From an uncultured Eubacteriales bacterium (GTDB taxonomy: Bacteria > Bacillota_A > Clostridia > Christensenellales > Aristaeellaceae), in contig CACXEB010000202.1 of assembly GCA_902766515.1 (NCBI GenBank), positions 1-7,335 on the forward strand: a stretch of DNA of 7,335 nt, given 5' to 3'. Below, in pieces: positions 1 to 5,644 of the stretch (position 1 is the stretch's first letter; every line of letters begins with the position of its first letter). Below the pieces are notes generated by a model. It made no database searches, had not been told where the DNA came from, and worked only from the letters and a program-made list of their open reading frames with translations. The translations under genes and the position numbers were made by a program.

Positions 1-4
1 CATC

Positions 5-214
5 ATGACAAAGACCATTCACATCAAGGGCATCATGTGCGCGCACTGTGAAATGCGCGTAAAAAAAGCGCTGGAAGCGCTTCCTTTCATCAGCGGCGCA
101 CAGGTATCGCATGACACCGGCACCGCGGTGGTCGAGACGGATGACCGGTTCAGCGCGGACAGCGTCAGGCAGGCCGTGACCGACGCGGGCTATGAATTCG
201 TCTCTGTGGACTGA
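5..214 (+). CDS. Heavy-metal-associated (HMA) domain protein, CopZ-like or the C-terminal end of a copper ATPase
   Basis: This 69-residue reading frame is one complete HMA domain of the ferredoxin-like fold (beta-alpha-beta-beta-alpha-beta) that carries soft metals, usually Cu(I), to transport ATPases. The metal site is G-I-M-C-A-H-C at residues 9-15, with Cys12 and Cys15 as the expected ligands. The family consensus is GMxCxxC, so Ile10 in place of Met is a small departure. The conserved glycine-tyrosine near the end (DAGYEF, residues 60-65) is also present. There is no signal peptide or membrane segment, so it would be cytosolic. Only four bases precede the ATG, so no ribosome binding site can be judged, and the frame stays open to the left edge. 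In Clostridia the same domain is often the last domain of a CopA-type P-ATPase, so this may be a gene fragment and not a free chaperone. The domain call is firm; the gene boundary is not. It converges on the minus-strand operon. Confidence 0.8.
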   Translation: MTKTIHIKGIMCAHCEMRVKKALEALPFISGAQVSHDTGTAVVETDDRFSADSVRQAVTDAGYEFVSVD

Positions 215-232
215 AAACAAATAACCTTTCAG
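211..232. repeat. Small inverted repeat at the convergent gene ends
   Basis: CTGAAA (211-216) and TTTCAG (227-232) are perfect reverse complements separated by 10 A/T-rich bases. Each arm contains the TGA stop codon of one of the two converging genes: 212-214 for the HMA gene on the plus strand and 229-231 for the HAD gene on the minus strand. A 6-bp stem with four A:T pairs and no following T-run is too weak to be called a standard intrinsic terminator. It could still be a minimal bidirectional end signal, or simply chance helped by the shared stop codon. Confidence 0.4.
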
Positions 233-900
233 CGCGGCGCAGCGGAATCACCGGACGCATCAATCAGCGCCAGCAGTTCACCGGGCTTGTCTATGATATG
301 ACAGGCCCGGTGTTCTTTGAGTTCTTCCCTGCTGCGGAAGCCCCAGGTAACGCCTACCGTGACCATGCCGGCGCGATTGCCGCAATCCATGTCCGTTCCC
401 GTATCGCCGACATACAGAGTCCGGCAGGGAAAGATGCCCAGGGTCCTGGCGATCAGCAGCGCACCGTCCGGCGCCGGCTTCAGCGGGATGCCTTCCTGGC
501 GGCCACGCAGGAGGGCAAAACCGATGTCCGGAAAATAGTGCCGGATCACCGACAGCACATCGTCGTGATCCTTATTGCTGAAGACGGTGACAGGCATGCG
601 CATCCGGTTCAGCGCATGAAGCAGGTCCATGATGCCATCGTAAGGGTGCGACAGCACGCAGGTATGGGCCGCGTAATCCGCGCGGTATGCTTTGTAGACC
701 GCCTCGGTCAGATCCTGCCGGGCGCCGACGGCCCTGCAGGCGAGGGTCCAGGCGCCGTTGCCAACCATGGTGTTATAAGCCTCGAGCGGATGAACCGGCA
801 GATGATATGCTTCAAGCGTCCGGTTCATGCTTGCGGCGATATCGGGCAGCGACTGGATCAGCGTGCCGTCCAGATCAAAGATGACTCCCTGAATGACCAT
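229..900 (-). CDS. HAD-superfamily phosphatase, phosphoglycolate phosphatase-like (Gph/PGP family)
   Basis: The 223-residue protein is a class I HAD hydrolase with a helical cap, the usual length for phosphoglycolate phosphatases. Motif I is FDLDGTL (residues 8-14), with nucleophile Asp9 and acid/base Asp11. The cap follows (about 18-85) and contains a VGNG segment at 46-49 of the type seen in Gph. Motif II is Ser108 in VFSNK, motif III is Lys141 in LKPAPDG, and motif IV is GDTGTDMD with Asp166 and Asp170 for Mg2+. WGFR at 186-189 is typical of the Gph group. All catalytic residues are intact. The likely substrate is 2-phosphoglycolate, a by-product of repairing 3'-phosphoglycolate DNA ends, but close relatives act on pyrophosphate or other small phosphoesters, so no symbol is given. 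It starts 5 nt after the stop of the Cof-type gene, and GGAGAAGG (910-917) lies 9 nt upstream of the ATG. It is the last gene of the minus-strand unit. Confidence 0.88.
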   Translation of the reverse strand: MVIQGVIFDLDGTLIQSLPDIAASMNRTLEAYHLPVHPLEAYNTMVGNGAWTLACRAVGARQDLTEAVYKAYRADYAAHTCVLSHPYDGIMDLLHALNRMRMPVTVFSNKDHDDVLSVIRHYFPDIGFALLRGRQEGIPLKPAPDGALLIARTLGIFPCRTLYVGDTGTDMDCGNRAGMVTVGVTWGFRSREELKEHRACHIIDKPGELLALIDASGDSAAPR

Positions 901-905
901 TCGAT

Positions 906-1730
906 TCAGCCTTCTCCGTTCAGTATATACTTCCGGATCGCCTGCGCGATGCCGTTCTGGTCGAAGGGCGCTGTGGTCCTGGACACCCGGCTCCGCACCT
1001 GTTCCGGCGCATTGCCCATGGCGATGCCGTATCCGACCGAAGTCAGCATCTCCAGATCGTTCTCCTCATCGCCGAAGGCCATGACCTGGCTGAGGGGAAT
1101 GCGCAGCCGCGCCGCCAGCTCCGCGATACCGCTGCCCTTATGGACGCCGGCAGGCATCAGTTCGATATTGTGCTGGCCGGAACGCGTCACCAGAAGGTCC
1201 GGGATGTGCCCGACCGCTTCCATGATCCTGGGCAGGTTTTCCTGGATGAAGACATAGTATTTGCAGACCCCGACCGCGAGAGCGGTATCCACCCCCTCCG
1301 GACCGTGGAGAAACTGCACCTTCCCCAGGTGGCTGATGCGCGGACCGTCGTTGATTTCAGAATGATGCACCGCTTCCTGCCGGCTGGTGACAACCAGCTT
1401 ATGGGAAAAGATGAAATACTCCGCCCCGATCGCGTCCAGGTTCCTGCGGACCGCGGACGCGGTCGCTTCGCGCATGGTATGCAGGGCGACCGTCTGCCCC
1501 ATCGGCCGGTCTGTCAGCATGGCGCCGTTGGAACCCATGACCGGACCGGTCAGCCCATGATCCATAAAATACAGGGAAGCGTTTTCCGGATACCTGCCGG
1601 ACGCCAGCGCCAGGGTGACGCCGCAGTCTGCCGCCGCCTGAAGCGCCGATACGGTTTCAGGCAGGATGGTGCCGTCCCTTTGGAGCAGCGTCCCGTCCAG
1701 GTCCATCGCAATCAATCGGATATCATTCAT
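906..1730 (-). CDS. Cof-type HAD-IIB family hydrolase (sugar-phosphate or cofactor phosphatase)
   Basis: The 274-residue protein matches the usual length of the Cof/YbjI/YidA group of Mg2+-dependent cytosolic phosphatases, which have a C2b cap and act on sugar phosphates, FMN, PLP and similar compounds. Motif I is MDLDGTLL (residues 9-16), with nucleophile Asp10 and Asp12. Motif II is LASGRY with Ser44. SNGA at 67-70 begins the cap. Motif III is Lys198 in HKGSG, and motif IV is GDEENDLEML with Asp221 and Asp225. The family-typical NGIAQAI lies near the C-terminus (259-265). The protein is complete. I chose the ATG at 1730 because the core strand begins four residues later and AGGAGAG (1742-1748) sits 11 nt upstream. 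In-frame ATGs further up would add a basic leader that does not fit the family and would overlap rluA. Substrate cannot be told from sequence. It is followed after 5 nt by a second, only distantly related HAD phosphatase. Confidence 0.92.
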   Translation of the reverse strand: MNDIRLIAMDLDGTLLQRDGTILPETVSALQAAADCGVTLALASGRYPENASLYFMDHGLTGPVMGSNGAMLTDRPMGQTVALHTMREATASAVRRNLDAIGAEYFIFSHKLVVTSRQEAVHHSEINDGPRISHLGKVQFLHGPEGVDTALAVGVCKYYVFIQENLPRIMEAVGHIPDLLVTRSGQHNIELMPAGVHKGSGIAELAARLRIPLSQVMAFGDEENDLEMLTSVGYGIAMGNAPEQVRSRVSRTTAPFDQNGIAQAIRKYILNGEG

Positions 1731-1741
1731 GACTGATCGAA

Positions 1742-1748
1742 CTCTCCT
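1742..1748 (-). promoter_or_regulatory. Ribosome binding site of the Cof-type hydrolase gene
   Basis: AGGAGAG on the minus strand lies 11 nt before the ATG at 1730. It sits in the 38-nt gap after the pseudouridine synthase stop and fixes the start against longer in-frame alternatives reaching 1877. Confidence 0.75.
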
Positions 1749-1768
1749 ACAAAAAATCATGCGGCGGT

Positions 1769-2611
1769 TCAAAACGGCGGGTCGATATGAAACGTCCTGC
1801 CGTCCAGGTACCCGAGGACGCCGCCTGCGCTGAAGGTGATCTCCGTCGCGCAGAGCATCAGCCGCCGGACACCGCACTGCTGATTGAAAGCGCGGTCGCC
1901 GTACAGGTCGTCTCCCAGCAGCGGATGCTGGAGCGCGGCCATGTGCGCGCGGATCTGGTGCGTCCGGCCGGTCAGCAGCGTGATGAGCAGCCGGCTGGTT
2001 TTCCCGTCCGTCCGGAGGGTCTCATAAGCGGTGATGATCTTCTTCGCTTCCGGGGATCCGTGGGTCACGACGCGCATCCGGCCCAGGCGCGGATCCTGAA
2101 TGATGAATGCCTCGGCCGTCATCGCATCGGGGTTCGGACGCCCCTTGACGATGCATTCATATCGCTTGGTCAGCCCGCGGGTACGGAAGGCATCGTCCAG
2201 GCAGGCGGCGGCTTCGGCGGTTTTCGCAGCGACCAGCAGGCCGCTGGTCTGGTTGTCCAGCCGGTGGCACAGCTGCGGCCGGTCCGGCCGGCCTTCCAGG
2301 AGATTCCGGACTGTCATTCCCCCGCGCCCGTCATCCTCGCAGCTGATGCCGGCCGGTTTATGGAGGATCAGGATCTGCCCATCCTCATAGACGACGGGCA
2401 GCGCAGCGTCCCAGGGCGTATATACCTGTACGAGTGCTCCGGGTGTCAGCGTATCGCGTGCGCCTGCCCGCTGGCCGTTCACCTTGACATCCCGCCGGGC
2501 GAAGGCGTCCCGCAGCACGTGCGGCGGGATCAGCGGCATGGCATGGGCCAGATAGTTTTCCAACGTTTTTTCGGCGGCCCGGTCAGGGACTTTCGCGGTA
2601 TAAACGCGCAT
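1769..2611 (-). CDS. RluA-family RNA pseudouridine synthase with N-terminal S4 domain
   Basis: The 280-residue enzyme isomerises specific uridines to pseudouridine in structured RNA, most often 23S rRNA. An S4-like RNA-binding domain covers about residues 15-65 (ARRDVKVNG at 38-46). The catalytic domain begins with LHKPAG (83-88). The catalytic loop HRLDNQTSG (116-124) supplies the nucleophilic Asp119, and GRTHQIRAHMA (215-225) with HPLLGDDLYG (229-238) are the other family signatures. The residue after the catalytic Asp is Asn here; this position varies in the family, so activity is expected. S4 plus RluA-type catalysis points to the RluC/RluD-like branch, but the target uridine cannot be assigned. 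The ATG directly follows the TGA of the upstream gene (TGAATG), and GGAGGA (2620-2625) lies 8 nt upstream, so translation is likely coupled. Length and motifs indicate an intact gene. Confidence 0.93.
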   Translation of the reverse strand: MRVYTAKVPDRAAEKTLENYLAHAMPLIPPHVLRDAFARRDVKVNGQRAGARDTLTPGALVQVYTPWDAALPVVYEDGQILILHKPAGISCEDDGRGGMTVRNLLEGRPDRPQLCHRLDNQTSGLLVAAKTAEAAACLDDAFRTRGLTKRYECIVKGRPNPDAMTAEAFIIQDPRLGRMRVVTHGSPEAKKIITAYETLRTDGKTSRLLITLLTGRTHQIRAHMAALQHPLLGDDLYGDRAFNQQCGVRRLMLCATEITFSAGGVLGYLDGRTFHIDPPF

Positions 2612-3658
2612 TCAGTTCATCCTCCGCGGCACAGCGGTCTGCCAACGGACGGTGTCCATCTCCACCTTTCTCAGCGCGTTCTCCAGGCGGTCATTCATCT
2701 GGGTCGCCAGCTTGTCCCGGACCAGTTCCGTCAGCTGTTCATGCGTAGCGCCCTGCTTCACCAGGATTTTCAGATCGTCCACCATGGACATGGGATTATA
2801 GCCCGGCTGCAGGGCCTGGCTGAGCTCGGACCGCAGGATGTCGGTCGCAGCCATTTCCTCGTGCAGCTCTTCGCCCATGCCGCCGATAATCATTTCCCGG
2901 GCATAATCCTGGGCCTGGTACTGTGCGTTGGAGATCGCGGCCAGCATCTTTTTGGGCTGCATGACGCCCGGGTGGATGAGGACCAGGTTCCCCTGGCCGT
3001 CCAGGCAATAATCAAACTCCGCGCGCAGAAACCGGTACAGCATCCGAAGGCTGACCGCGTCGTCCTCCAGGAGCAGCTGCCCCTTGAGATGCTGGACCGC
3101 CGGATCCGCGTACATCATGCCATGCAGGTAAAGCATGCTGTGCAGCGTCGCGGACAGCGTGTAGATCCGGATCCTGGTCTCCGGATACTTTTCATCGCTC
3201 ATGCATTTGAACAGGGGATTCATCAGCGTGTCCGCAATATGGAGATACATCTTGCCGTCGTCGCGGAGGACGCAGCTGCACCAGAGGCGGCGGATCAGCG
3301 ATTCCGCGGCGCCCAGCTCGTCATCGCTGAACAGGGGCGTCGTGCCGCCGAACAGAATGATCCGTTTCAGGAGCGCTTCCTCCCGTTCGGTGATCAGCGG
3401 CAGCTCGCGCGTGAGCCGCTTCCTGACGCTGGTCCGCAGGGTCTTCAGCGCCGGCCACGGCTTATCAGGCGCTTCCATCATATCATATGAAAGCTGATAG
3501 GCTCTTGTCCATTGCTGGGCGGACGCGTGGCCGTAAATACTGACGCCGGACATCTGGCTCAGCTGATGCTTGAGGTTCCTGATCTCGGACTGCTTCATCT
3601 GACTCATCGTGCATTCGCGCAGGTCAGAAAAGAGTCCGGCGGTGATCAATCGTTCCAA
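2612..3658 (-). CDS. Conserved-looking hypothetical protein of unknown function
   Basis: I do not recognise this 348-residue protein. It has no signal peptide or membrane segment, so it is probably cytosolic, and its composition suggests a mostly helical fold rich in Leu, Met, Glu and Arg. Visible landmarks are an acidic-basic helical stretch (about 85-130) ending in W-C-S-C at 126-129, RIRIYTLSATLHSMLYLHGMM around 163-182, a G-N-L-V-L-I-H-P-G segment (223-231), and a charged C-terminal helical part (290-340). I see no nucleotide-binding or catalytic signature. The start is uncertain. The TTG at 3658 gives a 13-nt overlap with ligA and has AAGGG 8 nt upstream; the first ATG, at 3607, would remove 17 residues but has no visible ribosome binding site. 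The tight fit between ligA and rluA, with no gap on either side, and clean third-position codon bias argue that it is a real expressed gene. A role tied to its neighbours is only a guess. Confidence 0.8.
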   Translation of the reverse strand: MERLITAGLFSDLRECTMSQMKQSEIRNLKHQLSQMSGVSIYGHASAQQWTRAYQLSYDMMEAPDKPWPALKTLRTSVRKRLTRELPLITEREEALLKRIILFGGTTPLFSDDELGAAESLIRRLWCSCVLRDDGKMYLHIADTLMNPLFKCMSDEKYPETRIRIYTLSATLHSMLYLHGMMYADPAVQHLKGQLLLEDDAVSLRMLYRFLRAEFDYCLDGQGNLVLIHPGVMQPKKMLAAISNAQYQAQDYAREMIIGGMGEELHEEMAATDILRSELSQALQPGYNPMSMVDDLKILVKQGATHEQLTELVRDKLATQMNDRLENALRKVEMDTVRWQTAVPRRMN

Positions 3659-5640
3659 GATGCTTTCCCTTTCATGATTTCTTCAAACTGATCCTCTGTC
3701 AGGACCGGAATGCCGAGTTTCTGCGCCTTGTCCAGCTTGCTGCCCGCTTTTTCGCCGGCGACGACAAACGTGGTCTTTTTGCTGACGGCGCCGGACGCGG
3801 TTCCGCCTTCCTCCTGGATCAGCTGCTCGATTTCCGTCCTGGAATACCGCTGGAGCGTACCGGTCACCACGATCGTTTTGCCATCCAGCTTTCCGGTTTT
3901 CAGCGCGGCGATCGGCTGCGGGTCGACACCGGCTTCCAGGAGGCGGGCGATCATCGCCTGGTTTTCCGGGTAGCCGAAAAAACTGACGATGCTGTCGGCA
4001 ATCGTTTCGCCAATATCGTCGACCTGGGCCAGTTCCGACGGATCCGCCCGGCTGATCCTTTCCAGTGTGCCGAAGCGGATCGCCAGGTCGCGGGCGGTGC
4101 GCTTTCCGACATTGGGGATACCGATCGCCAGCAGAAACCGGTCCAGCTGGCAGCGCTTGCTTTTCTCAAGGGCCTCCTCCAGGTTGGCGGCCTTCCTGGC
4201 GCCAAAGCCTTTCAGGGTGCTGACGGCGGCCATATCCAGGTGATACAGGTCCGCCGGGTCGCGGACATGCAGCTCATCATAGAACAGGTCTGCGGTCTTT
4301 TCAGAAAAAGTGTCGATATCCATCCCGTCGCGGGAGGCAAAGTGCTTGAGGCGCATGACTGCCTGCGGTTTGCAGGTCTCCCGGTTCAGACAAAACAGGT
4401 GCGCGCCGCGCTCGGTGAGCGGCGCCCCGCAGGCAGGGCATACAGAAGGCTTTTCAATGGGCAGGCCAGTCTCGTTTTCATCCACGCAGCCCGTGATTTC
4501 CGGAATGACGTCATTGGAGCGGCGAATCCAGACGCTGGTATGCAGCTGCAGCTTTTTTCGCTGGATGTCGCCCCAGTTGTTGAGCGTGGCCTTCCGTACC
4601 GTCACGCCCGCAAAATCCACCGGCTCCACATGGGCGAGCGGCGTGAGCTTGCCGCTGCGCCCAAGCTCCCAGGTGACGCCTGTGATCCGTGTCGTGTTTT
4701 CTTCAGCGGCGAACTTGAACGCGACGGCCCAGCGCGGGAACTTGTCCGTATAGCCCAGCGCCTGCCGGGTCGCCTGCTCGCGGATCTTAATGACCGCGCC
4801 GTCAATCAGGAAATCAAGGCTGTCGCGCTCCGCTTCAATCCGGCGGATGGCGTCTTCGACGGCTTCGCGGCTGTCCGCCTTCGCGAAGTACGGACTTGTC
4901 GGAAATCCCTGATCGCGCAGAAAACCGATCATGCCGTCCTGGCTGTCGTAAGGCGGGTCCGTGATCGTGCCGACCTGGTAGAAAAAGGCGCTCAGGTGAC
5001 GGGAAGCGGTGACCGACGGATCCAGGTTGCGCAGCGCGCCCGCTGCCGCGTTTCGGGCGTTTTTCAGCGGCTCAGCCGCCGTCTCGTTATACTTCCGGAG
5101 CGCGGACAGGCGCATGATGCACTCCCCCTGGACCTCGATCAGGCCCTGCCACGGGATGCGCAGCGGGACGCCTTCGACCGTTCGTGCCTGTGGCAGGACA
5201 GCTTCTCCCGTGACGCCGTCGCCGCGGGTCGCAGCCTCGACCAATACCCCCTGGTCGTAGGTCAGGTTGAGGGTCAGCCCGTCAAACTTGTACTCGATGC
5301 CATAGGTCATCTCCGGGAGGCCGTCCGCCTGGTCGTGCAGCTTCTGCACGCGGGCGAACCAGTCGTCCAGCGCCTCAAAGGACTGCACTTTGTCCATGCT
5401 CCACAGCCGGTTCAGATGCCGGTGCGGCTCGAACGCGGTCAGCGGTTCCCCGCCGACCCGGTGGGTCGGCGAATCCGGCAGCACGACGCCGGTCTCCTTC
5501 TCGCGCCGGACAAGCTCGTCGTACAGCTGGTCGTATTCGGCGTCCGACATGATCGGGTTGTCCAGCGTATAATAGGCACGGCCGGCTTCGTTCAGCCTGT
5601 CCACCAGCTGCTGGGTGGTCAACTCTGCGGGAATTCCCAT
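3646..5640 (-). CDS. ligA: NAD-dependent DNA ligase LigA, divergent type
   Basis: The 664-residue protein has the full LigA architecture and seals nicks in replication and repair using NAD+. The N-terminal Ia domain carries the Tyr-rich AYYTLDNPIMSDAEYD motif (about 22-37). The nucleotidyltransferase domain has the adenylation site K-F-D-G with Lys118, then RGDG (139-142), NARNAAAGALRNLDP (194-208) and IDGAVIKI (279-286). An OB domain follows. A Cys4 zinc finger (Cys401, 404, 417, 423) precedes tandem helix-hairpin-helix repeats (about 470-560), and a BRCT domain ends the protein (about 585-655). Several otherwise near-invariant positions differ: the usual PMLSL is RLWSM (78-82), KFPAEE is KFAAEE (309-314), ATLHN is ATLNN, and GDVIP is NDVIP (376-380). 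All catalytic and zinc residues are kept, so I expect activity. I chose the ATG at 5640 because GAGGA lies 8 nt upstream; a longer start at 5715 falls inside pcrA. The gap to pcrA is 4 nt. Confidence 0.95.
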   Translation of the reverse strand: MGIPAELTTQQLVDRLNEAGRAYYTLDNPIMSDAEYDQLYDELVRREKETGVVLPDSPTHRVGGEPLTAFEPHRHLNRLWSMDKVQSFEALDDWFARVQKLHDQADGLPEMTYGIEYKFDGLTLNLTYDQGVLVEAATRGDGVTGEAVLPQARTVEGVPLRIPWQGLIEVQGECIMRLSALRKYNETAAEPLKNARNAAAGALRNLDPSVTASRHLSAFFYQVGTITDPPYDSQDGMIGFLRDQGFPTSPYFAKADSREAVEDAIRRIEAERDSLDFLIDGAVIKIREQATRQALGYTDKFPRWAVAFKFAAEENTTRITGVTWELGRSGKLTPLAHVEPVDFAGVTVRKATLNNWGDIQRKKLQLHTSVWIRRSNDVIPEITGCVDENETGLPIEKPSVCPACGAPLTERGAHLFCLNRETCKPQAVMRLKHFASRDGMDIDTFSEKTADLFYDELHVRDPADLYHLDMAAVSTLKGFGARKAANLEEALEKSKRCQLDRFLLAIGIPNVGKRTARDLAIRFGTLERISRADPSELAQVDDIGETIADSIVSFFGYPENQAMIARLLEAGVDPQPIAALKTGKLDGKTIVVTGTLQRYSRTEIEQLIQEEGGTASGAVSKKTTFVVAGEKAGSKLDKAQKLGIPVLTEDQFEEIMKGKASWND
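3667..3671 (-). promoter_or_regulatory. Possible ribosome binding site for a TTG start of the unknown gene
   Basis: AAGGG on the minus strand, inside the last codons of ligA, lies 8 nt before the TTG at 3658. It is a moderate match only, but the first ATG (3607) has no comparable site, so it favours the TTG start and the 13-nt overlap. Confidence 0.45.
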
Positions 5641-5644
5641 GGCG

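Noticed and set aside
298..1257. 319-codon open frame on the plus strand opposite the two HAD genes
   Set aside because: It crosses both HAD genes and changes register between them, shows no domain, and has low-complexity basic composition. Both sense genes have complete catalytic motifs.
1751..1756. T-run on the minus strand between the pseudouridine synthase and Cof-type genes, possible terminator
   Set aside because: The six T residues are not preceded by an inverted repeat. CCGCCG occurs twice upstream as a direct repeat and cannot form a stem.
1731..1877. N-terminal extension of the Cof-type hydrolase
   Set aside because: The extra 49 residues are basic, unlike any HAD leader, and overlap the end of the pseudouridine synthase gene. 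The AGGAGAG site points to the ATG at 1730.
1787..3490. 567-codon open frame on the plus strand
   Set aside because: It is exactly codon-aligned and antisense to the pseudouridine synthase and the unknown gene, and is explained by missing TTA/CTA/TCA codons. Its product is rich in Arg, Gln, His and Pro with no recognisable domain, and the sense genes have clear motifs.
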